The notes below the pieces were generated by a model that saw only the letters and a program-made list of their open reading frames with translations, was not told where the DNA came from and did no database searches. Source: Carboxylicivirga linearis (GTDB taxonomy: Bacteria; Bacteroidota; Bacteroidia; Bacteroidales; Marinilabiliaceae). From it: a stretch of 64,000 bases of DNA. The stretch is taken from assembly GCF_018271995.1 (NCBI RefSeq), contig NZ_JAGUCO010000001.1, positions 434,001 through 498,000 of the forward strand, read 5' to 3'. The translations under genes were made by a program, and so were the position numbers. Position 1 is the first letter of the stretch; each line of letters begins with the position of its first letter. Shown here piece by piece: positions 38,567-48,151 of this stretch.

Positions 38567-39892
38567 CTAATTCAATTGGGAAGAATTGGTGCTTTTTATT
38601 TTTGTAGAGGCTTTCATGATAAAGGCAAGTGCAACAAATAATCCAATATTTCCTGCTAAAAAGGCAAAGTCGTTTAACTGAAGTAATACAAATAAGAAAG
38701 TATAAAGCACTATTAATAGTGCCGCTACCCATAATGCTTGTGCCTTATCTTTTAGTACTCCGTATGAATAAAGTGTTACCATTAGTATGATAGAGGCAGA
38801 AGCTGCTAAATATGCCCATGCGAATCCCAGGAATTCACTTAACGCGGTGAGGATAGAAAAAAACAAAACCAAAGCCAGGCCCACCAACATATATTGTAAG
38901 AGTTGGATTGTTTTCTTTTTAACCAATTCAATAAAAAGGAAAACCAATAATGTAAGACAGATAATAAGAATTCCATACTTTGCTGATCTTAATGATTTTT
39001 GATAATGATTTACAGGAACATATAATTCTACTCCAAGCTGATTTTCATTGATTGAATGTTTGGTGCCGATCCAGTACTGTGGGAAATTTCGATTTAAATG
39101 AGTAATTGTCCAATTGGCTTCGAAGCCTTTGTCGGAGATTTGGCTTTTAGTTGGTAGGAATGAACCATTGAAGCTTGGATCTTTCCAACTTGAAACTAGA
39201 TTGATGTTTGTTTTCTTGCCGATCGGATTAAACGAAATAGCTTTTGCTCCACTAATATCTATGGTTATGTTGAAGTTGATCTTTTCTGAAATGAGCTGAG
39301 GATCAATCGGGTACTTTACCGACATGCCGGAAGTGGCCAGATCAGTAGATATTAATCCTGCCTCAGGCTCGAACAGCTGATTGTTTATTTTAAAATCAAC
39401 CTTGCCTTTAATTCCTCTGTTGTCGGTTATTGCTAGAGAAATAAACCCTTTATTCCAGTCAACCTCATCGGCATCGATAGTAAGTTTATTTAACGAATCG
39501 AAGTTGCCATTTATAGAAAGTTGGCTATTAAAAATAACTGTCTCATAAATACCACGATGCCGTTTGTGAGGTTCAATATACCCTTCGGTATTTAAGTCAT
39601 CAGGCATGATATGCAGCCATTTTTTAGTTTTTTTTATATGTCCATTTTTATCCTGAGTATAGTAGTAAACTGGTAAATGAAGTATTGGGCCTGATATGAT
39701 TTGGGGGCCACCCCATTGTTCCATTATTTCGGTCTCAACCTGTTGGTCTGTTTGCTCCCTTTCTCTTATTACAGATTTAACCATGCTTAATGGTATAAGC
39801 AAAATTAAAATAAGTAAGCCAACTGTTACTAGCTTGAACGTTATGGTCTGATACCATTGTTCTGTTCCGGTGGTTTTTAGTTTTACTTCCAT
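38567..39892 (-). CDS. creD: CreD-like inner-membrane protein
   Basis: The 441-residue protein has an N-terminal membrane helix (LVTVGLLILILLIPLSMV) and the CreD signature after it (VIREREQTDQ, WGGPQIISGPILHLPV). A long periplasmic region and five or six C-terminal membrane segments follow. CreD contributes to envelope integrity and colicin or beta-lactam tolerance in gamma-proteobacteria, under CreBC. No CreBC is present here. Instead a winged-helix regulator and a membrane protein lie directly upstream, the usual Bacteroidota arrangement. Confidence 0.88.
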   Translation of the reverse strand: MEVKLKTTGTEQWYQTITFKLVTVGLLILILLIPLSMVKSVIREREQTDQQVETEIMEQWGGPQIISGPILHLPVYYYTQDKNGHIKKTKKWLHIMPDDLNTEGYIEPHKRHRGIYETVIFNSQLSINGNFDSLNKLTIDADEVDWNKGFISLAITDNRGIKGKVDFKINNQLFEPEAGLISTDLATSGMSVKYPIDPQLISEKINFNITIDISGAKAISFNPIGKKTNINLVSSWKDPSFNGSFLPTKSQISDKGFEANWTITHLNRNFPQYWIGTKHSINENQLGVELYVPVNHYQKSLRSAKYGILIICLTLLVFLFIELVKKKTIQLLQYMLVGLALVLFFSILTALSEFLGFAWAYLAASASIILMVTLYSYGVLKDKAQALWVAALLIVLYTFLFVLLQLNDFAFLAGNIGLFVALAFIMKASTKIKSTNSSQLN

Positions 39893-39941
39893 AAGATCGT
39901 ATTAAAGTACTTTGAAAAACAAAGTAAATGATTAAAAAAAA

Positions 39942-40238
39942 TTATGTATTACCTAGTAATTGCTCAAGTGCAGTCAGGTGTTTTTTAAAAGCTAACCTTC
40001 CGTATTCGGTTGCTTCGTAAGTGGTATTAGGTTTTCGTCCAATAAATCGCTTTGATACCAAAATAAGTTCATGTTTCTCTAATGCTTTTAAGTGACTGGC
40101 TAAATTTCCGTCAGTGACACCCAATAACTCTTTTAATGCGTTAAAATCAAGTACGTCATTCACCATCAGAGCTGACATTATTCCCAGTCTGACACGATTT
40201 TCAAAATTTTTATTTAGTCCTGCTATAATCTCTTTCAT
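39942..40238 (-). CDS. Winged-helix transcriptional regulator
   Basis: The 98-residue regulator has an ArsR/MarR-like fold of the PF13601 type: LGIMSALMVNDVLDFNALKELLGVTDGNLASHLKALEKHELI is the helix-turn-helix, and the wing follows (FIGRKPNTTYEATEYG). It overlaps the upstream membrane-protein gene by 4 nt and lies 49 nt before creD. It probably controls this small operon. Confidence 0.88.
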   Translation of the reverse strand: MKEIIAGLNKNFENRVRLGIMSALMVNDVLDFNALKELLGVTDGNLASHLKALEKHELILVSKRFIGRKPNTTYEATEYGRLAFKKHLTALEQLLGNT

Positions 40239-40870
40239 CGATCGTACTTAAGGTACATTACTATTCCATAAATAATATGAAATACTCCAAAACCCAATGT
40301 CCAGAATATTAAGCCAAAATTAAGAAATAATCCCGCAGCTAATCCTAATAGTATTTCAGTGTAGCCCAAATATTGAATGTCGCGCTGTGTGTAGCGCGAA
40401 GCCATGATTAAGGCTAAACCATAGAAAATAAGCATAACGGAAGCTACTAATCTAATATTCTCATGATAAATAAGAATTAAGCTAAAAAGGCCACCAACGG
40501 TTAAAGTACTTACCATGCTCCACATCACCTTTTTGGCAGTATGTGTCCAAAATGAAACCTTTGCTTTTTTAGCTTTTCGGTAACTCAACCACCATGCCAG
40601 AGTAACGGCAACAATAAAAACAACAACAGCGGTTGTGAATAATCCAAGACGTATTGATAATGTATTGTTGCTATATAAGTCAACCATTCTTTCGTCGTAA
40701 ATAATGGTGCCTTTGTCAAGGACAAAGTAGTAAGCAATAGCCGCTCCAATAATGGCTGTCAACCCGGCGGCAACACCAGAAAGTCCGCTAAGAGATAGGA
40801 ATTTTGACGAATCTTCCATCATTTGGCGTATTGCCTTTATGTCTTGAATAGTTGGATTAGTTTCTTTCAT
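40235..40870 (-). CDS. Five- or six-helix inner-membrane protein of unknown function
   Basis: The 211-residue protein has hydrophobic segments around residues 27-50, 72-92, 112-130, 138-155 and 163-205, and a helical cytoplasmic N-terminus (IQDIKAIRQMMEDSSKFLSLSG). I recognise no enzyme motif. The gene overlaps the winged-helix gene by 4 nt (ATGA) and heads the operon with creD, so it is probably part of the same envelope-stress function. Confidence 0.75.
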   Translation of the reverse strand: MKETNPTIQDIKAIRQMMEDSSKFLSLSGLSGVAAGLTAIIGAAIAYYFVLDKGTIIYDERMVDLYSNNTLSIRLGLFTTAVVVFIVAVTLAWWLSYRKAKKAKVSFWTHTAKKVMWSMVSTLTVGGLFSLILIYHENIRLVASVMLIFYGLALIMASRYTQRDIQYLGYTEILLGLAAGLFLNFGLIFWTLGFGVFHIIYGIVMYLKYDR

Positions 40871-40973
40871 TACAATGAACTTTGAGAGTCAAAGTAAGAT
40901 AAATTTACTGAAGAAAACAAACAAGAAATAAACTTTTCAATATTCTGTATGTTGTAATCAAAAAACAAACTAT

Positions 40974-41414
40974 ATGTATACAGGACTATTACACGCCCAC
41001 AGTGGTTTAAGATATATAGTAATCATTTTACTATTGGCAGTTATCATTCAAAGTTTAATAGGTTGGATAGGAAGAACTAAATTCTCTAATATTCATAAGA
41101 AGGTGGCCATTGCTTCAATGTCATTGGTACATATTCAGTTTTTGATTGGAGCCGTTTTGTTTTTTATAAGCCCTAAAGTAGTATTTGATCCTAGCTTGTT
41201 TGGAGGTGCAATTATTCGCTTTTTCACACTGGAACATCCTTTATTAATGATGGTTGCAATAGCTGTTATTACCATCGGGCAAATAAAATCAAAGTCATAT
41301 ACAAATTATAAAAGTCACAAGCGATTATTTTGGGCTAACCTAATTGGTTTTCTTCTAATTATGGCTTCCATTCCATGGCCATTTAGAGAACAACTTGGAT
41401 CGGGATGGTTTTGA
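40974..41414 (+). CDS. Four-helix membrane protein, cytochrome b561-like
   Basis: The 146-residue protein has four membrane helices and histidines near helix ends (LLHAHSGLRY, IHKKVAIASMSLVHIQF, LEHPLL, SHKRLFW). The pattern recalls small haem b membrane proteins, though haem binding is not proven. It is divergent from the creD operon and ends 7 nt before the convergent small gene at 41422. Confidence 0.65.
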   Translation: MYTGLLHAHSGLRYIVIILLLAVIIQSLIGWIGRTKFSNIHKKVAIASMSLVHIQFLIGAVLFFISPKVVFDPSLFGGAIIRFFTLEHPLLMMVAIAVITIGQIKSKSYTNYKSHKRLFWANLIGFLLIMASIPWPFREQLGSGWF

Positions 41415-41421
41415 TAAATAC

Positions 41422-41742
41422 TTAAAGTAAAAGTAAGATGATGCGAGTTATGGCATACACGCCGTAGGTTGCCAGTATAACACCCATTAGATCTTTAATG
41501 GAAAATTCGTTTGCTACGCACCTTTTCTTGTAACTTGCTACAATAGATTCTATAGAACATTTTATAATTAACATTAATGGAAACATTAAAGTTAATATCA
41601 GGAAAATAATCACCTCAACTACCAAAACTATGCTTGTTTGCTGTTCGTAAATTCCACAATCAGTAATGCAATGGTTAACAAATAAGGCAATAAATAAAAA
41701 TAGCAAGCTTATTGAGCTATACGAAAATAGTTTGATTTTCAT
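41422..41742 (-). CDS. Small membrane protein of unknown function
   Basis: The ATG at 41742 (MKIKLFSYSSISLLFLFIALFVNHC) gives a 106-residue product with three hydrophobic segments; an upstream ATG adds 19 non-hydrophobic residues. It has four cysteines. I do not recognise it, and it has no clear operon partner. Confidence 0.5.
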   Translation of the reverse strand: MKIKLFSYSSISLLFLFIALFVNHCITDCGIYEQQTSIVLVVEVIIFLILTLMFPLMLIIKCSIESIVASYKKRCVANEFSIKDLMGVILATYGVYAITRIILLLL

Positions 41743-42139
41743 TGTTTTAAGTTTTTGTTTTGAACAAATTGAAAATTGGCATACCTCATCAATAAGCAAA
41801 TTGCTTTGATAATGTATGAATTACTTATTCGGTAGGAATTCTAACTTTACTATGCTGTAGGGACTTGCATAGTTATTTATTTACTTGGTATTTGCCTTAA
41901 GTACAGGTCGAAGTAAGTTATAAATAGTTTAAGATACAAGTAAAATATTAAAATTTAATTCGGTGGTGCTTGTAAGTCTAAATCTGCAGTTAGATTAATA
42001 CTCATAAAGTTGTATGGTGATTTTAAAAAGATTACACTGCTAACCTTCGAATAAGTATAACCCAAAAGTATTTCTTTTTTAAGCTTCTGAAAAAATGTAT
42101 CTTCACGGTTGGTTTAAACTAATAACTTAACAGTAACCT
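41743..42139. other. Intergenic region with a possible gene remnant
   Basis: No complete gene is seen. On the minus strand an open frame without a good start runs from about 42108 to a stop at 41955. It reads like a protein tail (FFQKLKKEILLGYTYSKV, then ADLDLQAPPN) of the small PPN/PPK-ended type. It may be the broken end of a small gene or chance. The right part must hold the promoter of the ABC transporter genes. Confidence 0.35.
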
Positions 42140-43078
42140 ATGATGTTTTTAGAAGCTAATAAGGTGGTAAAGCAATATGCTGCACATCTTGCTCTTGATC
42201 ATGTGGATTTGCAAGTGCCTGAAGGATCTATATACGGATTGTTAGGTCCTAATGGAGCAGGAAAAACAACCTTAATTCGCATTATCAATCAAATTACAGG
42301 TCCTGATGCAGGAGAAATACTTATCAATGGTCATAAATTAAAACCAGAAGATGTACATCGTATCGGATACCTGCCCGAAGAAAGAGGATTATACAAAAAA
42401 ATGAAAGTGGGAGAGCAGGCTATTTACCTTGCTCGATTAAAAGGTCTATCACGAAACGATGCCATTAAAAAACTAAAGTATTGGTTCGAGAAATTCGAGA
42501 TTCAGGCATGGTGGGATAAAAAAGTGGAAGAGTTGTCGAAAGGGATGCAGCAAAAAATCCAATTTGTTGTAACCGTTTTACATGAACCTAAACTTCTTAT
42601 TTTTGATGAGCCTTTCAGTGGTTTTGATCCCATCAATGCAAATATTCTAAAACAAGAAATTATTGCTCAGAAAGAAAAGGGAGCAACAATCTTATTTAGT
42701 ACGCATAATATGGGCTCAGTCGAGGAGATTTGCGATCATATTACCTTAATTAATAAATCAAAAACCATTTTAGATGGTCAGGTTGATGATATTAAACAAG
42801 AATACAAAGACAACCTTATTAAATTAGATTTCTCTGGAGACTCCGATATCTTGGATCAATATCTTGGAAAAGATTATCTTATTCAGAGTGTGTTGCAAAA
42901 TCATCGAATGAGTACAGCTATGATTCAAATGCCTGAAGATGGAACGGTTAATAATATGATTAGTCGATTGGTTGATCATGTTCAGATTCACGGTATGCAG
43001 GAATTACTTCCATCAATGAATGATATCTTTATTAAGGTTGTAGAACAAAGTAACCAAACTAAACCCGTTAACAATTAG
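42140..43078 (+). CDS. Nat-type ABC exporter ATP-binding protein
   Basis: The 312-residue ATPase has Walker A GPNGAGKTT (about 37-45), the ABC signature in ELSKGMQQKIQFV, Walker B LLIFDEPFSGFDP and the switch histidine in STHNM. A DUF4162-like C-terminal domain follows. It starts with ATGATG, so the exact start is one of two adjacent codons. The permease gene follows after 2 nt. NatAB-like systems export sodium or other compounds; the substrate here is unknown. Confidence 0.92.
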   Translation: MMFLEANKVVKQYAAHLALDHVDLQVPEGSIYGLLGPNGAGKTTLIRIINQITGPDAGEILINGHKLKPEDVHRIGYLPEERGLYKKMKVGEQAIYLARLKGLSRNDAIKKLKYWFEKFEIQAWWDKKVEELSKGMQQKIQFVVTVLHEPKLLIFDEPFSGFDPINANILKQEIIAQKEKGATILFSTHNMGSVEEICDHITLINKSKTILDGQVDDIKQEYKDNLIKLDFSGDSDILDQYLGKDYLIQSVLQNHRMSTAMIQMPEDGTVNNMISRLVDHVQIHGMQELLPSMNDIFIKVVEQSNQTKPVNN

Positions 43079-43080
43079 TC

Positions 43081-44430
43081 ATGAGTAAAATTTCACTTAT
43101 TATACAGCGCGAGTACCTTACAAGGGTGCGTAAAAAAAGTTTTGTGGTGATGAGTATTATTGGCCCTATATTGTTTGGGGCCATGATGGTTTTGCCAGCT
43201 TGGTTTTCGTCCATGGAAGATACCACCGAAAAGCGTATTGCTATAGTCGATCAAACCGGTGAATATGCTCAAAGTATTACGGATACTGAGTTTCTCAAAT
43301 TTGACTGGCTGCAAAATAGTAATCAGAAAGAAGTAGCATCCGATTATAAAGAAGAAGGTTATTACGCCTATTTATTTATTGAGAAAGATTTATTGGAGCA
43401 TCCTGATGCAGTTACTATTTATTCTGATGCACAAATAACCATTGATGTAAAGGATCATATTTCAAGAAAATTGGAACAAATACTTGAAGAAAAGAAACTA
43501 TCGAGTTATAATATCAGTGGTTTAGATGCTATAATTCAAGAAGTAAACAATGTAAGAGTCAATGTTAAAACTATAAAGTTGGGTGAAGACGGAAGCGAGA
43601 AGGAAAGTTCTCAGTTTATAACCATTATGGCAGCGTTGGTTTTTGCTATGTTGGTATATTTCTTTGTTCTGCTGTATGGTACCCAGGTAATGCGTGGTGT
43701 TATTGAAGAGAAGACGAATAGAATTGTTGAGGTGATTGTTTCTTCAGTGAAGCCATTTCAGTTAATGATGGGTAAAATAATTGGTATTGCCATGGTTGCG
43801 CTTACTCAGTTTGCTATCTGGGTGGTACTCACGGTAATGCTGTATTTTGGTATTTCGGCTTTCGTTTTTGATGGAGGTAAAGTTCCTACCCGAATGGATA
43901 GTCAAATTGAAAATGTAGAGGCTTTAAATAGTGAAGAAGCGCAAGCTGAATTAACAGAGTTTCAAAAAAGCTTTACAGATGTAACAAGTAAAATAAAAGC
44001 CATTAATCTGGTTGGAATATTATTTGCCTTCGTATTCTATTTTGTGGGTGGATATTTGTTGTATGCCAGTTTGTTTGCAGCTCTTGGGGCAGCTTTGGAT
44101 AGCGAAGCCGATAGTCAGCAATTTGTAATGCCCGTTATGATGCCGCTCATCTTATCAATTTATGTTGCCATGGCGGCTTTCCGAAATCCGGCAGGTGATC
44201 TGGCATTTTGGTTTTCAATGATTCCTTTTACTTCTCCCATTGTAATGATGGCACGAATGCCTTTTGAACCGCCAATCTGGGAAATGTTATTATCAATGGC
44301 AATATTAACAGGTACTTTTATTTTTACCACCTGGTTTGCCGGAAGAATCTATCGTACTGGAATTTTAATGTATGGTAAGAAGGTATCCTACGGTGAACTT
44401 TGGAAGTGGTTTAAATATTCAGGAAAATAA
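43081..44430 (+). CDS. ABC-2 type permease (NatB-like)
   Basis: The 449-residue permease has one membrane helix near the N-terminus (VMSIIGPILFGAMMVLPAW), a large extracytoplasmic domain (about 45-180), then five or six helices. It includes the ABC-2 element VMRGVIEEKTNRIVEVIVSSVKPFQLMMGKIIG. This is the usual NatB/YhaP architecture. It pairs with the ATPase 2 nt upstream and is closed by a strong terminator. Confidence 0.92.
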   Translation: MSKISLIIQREYLTRVRKKSFVVMSIIGPILFGAMMVLPAWFSSMEDTTEKRIAIVDQTGEYAQSITDTEFLKFDWLQNSNQKEVASDYKEEGYYAYLFIEKDLLEHPDAVTIYSDAQITIDVKDHISRKLEQILEEKKLSSYNISGLDAIIQEVNNVRVNVKTIKLGEDGSEKESSQFITIMAALVFAMLVYFFVLLYGTQVMRGVIEEKTNRIVEVIVSSVKPFQLMMGKIIGIAMVALTQFAIWVVLTVMLYFGISAFVFDGGKVPTRMDSQIENVEALNSEEAQAELTEFQKSFTDVTSKIKAINLVGILFAFVFYFVGGYLLYASLFAALGAALDSEADSQQFVMPVMMPLILSIYVAMAAFRNPAGDLAFWFSMIPFTSPIVMMARMPFEPPIWEMLLSMAILTGTFIFTTWFAGRIYRTGILMYGKKVSYGELWKWFKYSGK

Positions 44431-44439
44431 TATACACAG

Positions 44440-44466
44440 AAAGCCGGGTTATCCCGGCTTTTTTCT
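44440..44466 (+). terminator. Terminator of the ABC exporter genes
   Basis: A 9-bp stem (44440-44448 with 44453-44461) with a 4-nt loop is followed by a T run, 10 nt after the permease stop. Confidence 0.9.
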
Positions 44467-44503
44467 TTCAATTTAGTATTTTAGCCTGCTCAAATTGTTT
44501 TTT

Positions 44504-45436
44504 ATGCGAATAGCAATTCTTGATTTAGGAACGAATACTATTAACCTGCTAATTGTTGAACAAGATGGGCAGGAATCTTATCAGATATTACACGAAAGTA
44601 AGTACCCTGCAAAGCTGGGGAAAGGTGGAATCAACGATCGAAAAATATTGCCCGAGGCAATGGATCGTGGAATTCTTGCTTTAAAAACGCACCAGAAAAC
44701 CATGGAGCCTTATCATGTTGAAAAGGTGGTTTGCATTGCTACGGCTGCAATCCGAAGCGCTTCTAACGGACAAGAATTTGTTCAAAAGGCAAAGGATGAA
44801 TGTGGGTTGGATATTAATGTAATCGATGGTCAAAAAGAGGCTCAGCTTATTTTTGATGGAGTTAAGCAGGTTGTTCCTATTGGCGATGAAAGAGTGATGA
44901 TATTAGATATTGGAGGTGGATCCAATGAGTTTATTATTGCCAATAAAAATGGTGTTTTGTGGAAACATAGTTTTGATTTGGGGATGGCGCGTTTACTGGA
45001 TCGTTTTCAACCATCCGATCCAATATCAGAACAAGAAGTAATGGAAGTTGAGAAGTATATAAAAAAAGAGCTCGCACTACTATATGAAGCATTTGAAAAA
45101 TATCCTTGCGAAACCTTAATTGGTTCTTCGGGTTCTTTTGATACCATCGCAGGTATGATTGCTGCTATCCATCATCCGCATTTAGACATGAAGAAAATTC
45201 TCACTTACCATGTCCCTTTGAATTTTGTGGAAGAATTACATCAGAAGTTTTTGAAATCGACACATGCCGAAAGAGAAAAAATGGAACGGATGGACTTGCA
45301 CAGGGTGGAGATGATTGTTTTAGCAAGTATTTTTATTAACTTCATCGTTCACGAGTTTAATATAAAAACCTTCTGGCAATGTGCATTTGCGCTTAAGGAA
45401 GGAACCATTTATCAGATTTTAAGAAATAAGTTATAA
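44504..45436 (+). CDS. Ppx/GppA-family exopolyphosphatase
   Basis: The ATG at 44504 (MRIAILDLGTNTINLLI) is chosen over a TTG 9 nt earlier. The 310-residue protein has the ASKHA phosphate-1 motif (LDLGTNT), phosphate-2 (LDIGGGSNEFI) and the adenosine-like region (GSSGSFDTIA). It corresponds to the core two domains without the C-terminal HD extension of long Ppx. Family members hydrolyse polyphosphate or pppGpp. It is followed after 9 nt by a response-regulator gene, so the two are co-transcribed. Confidence 0.88.
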   Translation: MRIAILDLGTNTINLLIVEQDGQESYQILHESKYPAKLGKGGINDRKILPEAMDRGILALKTHQKTMEPYHVEKVVCIATAAIRSASNGQEFVQKAKDECGLDINVIDGQKEAQLIFDGVKQVVPIGDERVMILDIGGGSNEFIIANKNGVLWKHSFDLGMARLLDRFQPSDPISEQEVMEVEKYIKKELALLYEAFEKYPCETLIGSSGSFDTIAGMIAAIHHPHLDMKKILTYHVPLNFVEELHQKFLKSTHAEREKMERMDLHRVEMIVLASIFINFIVHEFNIKTFWQCAFALKEGTIYQILRNKL

Positions 45437-45445
45437 TAACACAGC

Positions 45446-46606
45446 ATGGCTAAGATATTAGTGATCGACGATCAACGTAGCATTAGAAATACCTTAAAAG
45501 ATATATTAGAATACGAAAGTCATACCGTTGAATTGGCAGAGCATGGCGAAGAGGGAGTAGAAATGTACAGTGCCAATAAATACGATGTGGTTTTATGCGA
45601 CATAAAAATGCCTAATATGGATGGTATGGAAGTGTTGGATAAAATCATCAATCACGAAAATGACGCACCGGTAATAATGATTTCAGGGCATGGTAATATT
45701 GATACTGCTGTAGAAGCAATTAAAAAAGGTGCATACGATTTTATTGAAAAACCTCTCGATTTAAATCGCCTGTTGGTTACCATTAGAAATGCTATTGAAA
45801 AGAAAGATTTAGTTACCGAAACCAAAGTGTTGAAGCGTAAGGTGAGCAAGACTTTCGAAATGATTGGAGAGTCTGAGCCGATTGCTAAGGTGAAAGATAT
45901 GATTGATAAAGTGGCTCCTACTGATGCTCGGGTTTTAATTACGGGTGAAAACGGAACAGGTAAGGAGTTAGTGGCTCGTTGGTTACACGAAAAAAGCAAC
46001 CGTGCTTCCATGCCTTTTATTGAGGTGAATTGTGCGGCAATACCATCTGAGTTGATCGAAAGTGAGTTGTTTGGTCATGAGAAAGGTGCGTTTACATCTG
46101 CACACAAGCAGCGTAAAGGTAAATTTGAGCAGGCTAACGGTGGTACAATCTTCCTGGATGAAATAGGGGATATGAGTTTACCTGCTCAGGCAAAAGTGCT
46201 TCGTGCTCTACAAGAAAATATTATCAGTAGAGTTGGAAGCGATAAGGATATAAAAGTAGATGTTCGTGTTTTGGCGGCTACCAATAAAAACCTGAAAGAG
46301 GAAATTGCCAACAATAATTTCCGAGAGGATTTATATCACCGTTTAAGTGTTATCCTTATACATGTTCCGGCATTAAATGATCGAAAAGAGGATATACCGT
46401 TGTTAACAGAGCACTTCAATAATATTATTTGTGCGGAGTTAGGAATGCCTCTAAAATCTTTTACCGAAGAGGCTGTTAAAGAACTTCAGGATATTAACTG
46501 GACAGGTAATATTCGCGAATTTAGAAATGTGATTGAGCGTTTGATAATACTTGGGCAAAGTAGCATTACCGAGGAGGATGTGAAAGCATATGCCCGTCCA
46601 ATGTAA
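45446..46606 (+). CDS. Sigma54-type response regulator lacking a DNA-binding domain
   Basis: The 386-residue protein has a receiver domain (D8/D9, phosphoacceptor D52 in LCDIKMP, K in FIEKPLD) and an AAA+ domain with Walker A GENGTGKE, Walker [12 protein letters not shown] and the sensor arginine region. The sigma54-contact loop is GAFTSA (214-219) instead of the canonical GAFTGA, a variant I have seen often in Bacteroidota. The protein ends at VKAYARPM just after the AAA+ lid and has no Fis-type helix-turn-helix, so it may activate from solution as FlgR does. The kinase partner is not adjacent. Confidence 0.85.
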   Translation: MAKILVIDDQRSIRNTLKDILEYESHTVELAEHGEEGVEMYSANKYDVVLCDIKMPNMDGMEVLDKIINHENDAPVIMISGHGNIDTAVEAIKKGAYDFIEKPLDLNRLLVTIRNAIEKKDLVTETKVLKRKVSKTFEMIGESEPIAKVKDMIDKVAPTDARVLITGENGTGKELVARWLHEKSNRASMPFIEVNCAAIPSELIESELFGHEKGAFTSAHKQRKGKFEQANGGTIFLDEIGDMSLPAQAKVLRALQENIISRVGSDKDIKVDVRVLAATNKNLKEEIANNNFREDLYHRLSVILIHVPALNDRKEDIPLLTEHFNNIICAELGMPLKSFTEEAVKELQDINWTGNIREFRNVIERLIILGQSSITEEDVKAYARPM

Positions 46607-46617
46607 TTTTATTACTC

Positions 46618-48060
46618 ATGAGAAAGGAAAGTGATTTTCTGGGTGAATTAACTTTACCATCTGATGCCTTATACGGGATTCATTCGTTAAGGGCTCAAGA
46701 GAACTTTCCTAATCAAAAACCATTTCAATTGGAATGGTTCAAAGCCATGGGTAAAGTAAAGTTAGCCTGCTACAGAACGTATGCCAGATTTAAAGAGGCG
46801 GCCGGAGAAAAGTATCAACAACAAAAACTACCAATCACTTTTTTTGATTCGTCAATAATAAATGCTTTGGAAGAGGCTGCATTTGAAATAGCCCAAGGAG
46901 ATTATTATAAACAGTTTATAGTGCCGGCTGTGCAAGGCGGCGCAGGTACTTCTGTTAATATGAATATCAACGAAATAATCTCTAATGTGGCTTTGATGAA
47001 ACTGGGTTGTAAGCCTGGAGATTATCAGAAAGTAGATCCTTTTGAGCATGCCAATGTATTTCAATCAACCAACGATACGGTGCCAACAGCTTTAAAAGTG
47101 GCAACAATGGTTATGCTGGATCAGTTGGAAGAGAATATTAACGCACATCGCAACCAGGTTGAAAAGCTGGAAAGAGAGTGTAGAGATGTTCTGCGGCATG
47201 GCTTTACACAGATGCAAAAGGCTGTACCATCTACCTACGATAAGTTGTTCAGTTCGTATAACAATGCTTTATCAAGAGATTGGTGGCGGGTTTCGAAGTG
47301 TGCTGAGCGAATTAAGGAGGTTAATTTGGGTGGAGGAGCTACAGGAACAGGGTTAAGCATACCTCGTTTTTTTATAATGCATGTGGTGAATGAGTTGCAG
47401 GTAATTACAGGCTTACCTGTTACGCGAGGTGAAAATTTGAGCGATACAACCTCAAATCTCGACAGTTATGTAGAAGTTCATGCTACCTTAAAAGCACATG
47501 CTGTCAACCTTGAGAAGATGGTGAATGATTTACGCTTGTTGGCTTCAGATCTTTCCGCCACCAGCCATTTAGAAATCCCACAGAGGCAAGTTGGAAGTTC
47601 TATAATGCCCGGAAAAATTAATCCGGTGATTCCTGAATTTGTGATCAGTTCGGTGCATAAAGTGTATGCAAACGATGTGTTGATATCCAATCTTTGTGGT
47701 CAGGGATGCTTGGAATTAAATGCCTACTTACCTGTTATTGGTGATGCTTTACTGGAATCGATTCAACTGTTGATTGATGCCAATGCAACTCTGTTAAGTA
47801 ATCTTATGAAAGGGCTGGAAGTTATATCAATGGACGATGGTATCTACGATAATCCGGCTATTAGTACAGCTTTAATTCCCTATATTGGTTATCATCAGTC
47901 AACCAGTATAGCTAAATTGATGAAAAAAGAAGGCCTTTCAATTTTTGAAGCTAATAAGAAGCTAAAACTTATAAAAGATGAAGCGTTACAGGAATTGATG
48001 AAACCGGAGTCTCTTAAGCGTCAGGGCTATAGTTTAAATGATATTGTTAACTTTTCTTGA
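46618..48060 (+). CDS. Aspartate ammonia-lyase-like protein
   Basis: The 480-residue protein belongs to the aspartase/fumarase superfamily. Substrate-binding NDTVPTALKV and QGGAGTSVNMNINE are present, and so is the signature GSSIMPGKINPVIPE (about 325-339) with the catalytic serine loop. It is closest in pattern to aspartase (aspartate to fumarate plus ammonia), but it could be a related lyase. It follows the response regulator by 11 nt and ends a three-gene unit. In several anaerobes such a lyase is clustered with [FeFe]-hydrogenase maturation genes, and hydF lies 5 kb downstream here. Confidence 0.8.
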   Translation: MRKESDFLGELTLPSDALYGIHSLRAQENFPNQKPFQLEWFKAMGKVKLACYRTYARFKEAAGEKYQQQKLPITFFDSSIINALEEAAFEIAQGDYYKQFIVPAVQGGAGTSVNMNINEIISNVALMKLGCKPGDYQKVDPFEHANVFQSTNDTVPTALKVATMVMLDQLEENINAHRNQVEKLERECRDVLRHGFTQMQKAVPSTYDKLFSSYNNALSRDWWRVSKCAERIKEVNLGGGATGTGLSIPRFFIMHVVNELQVITGLPVTRGENLSDTTSNLDSYVEVHATLKAHAVNLEKMVNDLRLLASDLSATSHLEIPQRQVGSSIMPGKINPVIPEFVISSVHKVYANDVLISNLCGQGCLELNAYLPVIGDALLESIQLLIDANATLLSNLMKGLEVISMDDGIYDNPAISTALIPYIGYHQSTSIAKLMKKEGLSIFEANKKLKLIKDEALQELMKPESLKRQGYSLNDIVNFS

Positions 48061-48151
48061 TGAAAAATAATGCATTAAGCATTGATTCTCAAACATCTTT
48101 TTTATATTTAACATCAGAATTCAACCCAAACGCCTCAAAATCTGAAGAATT

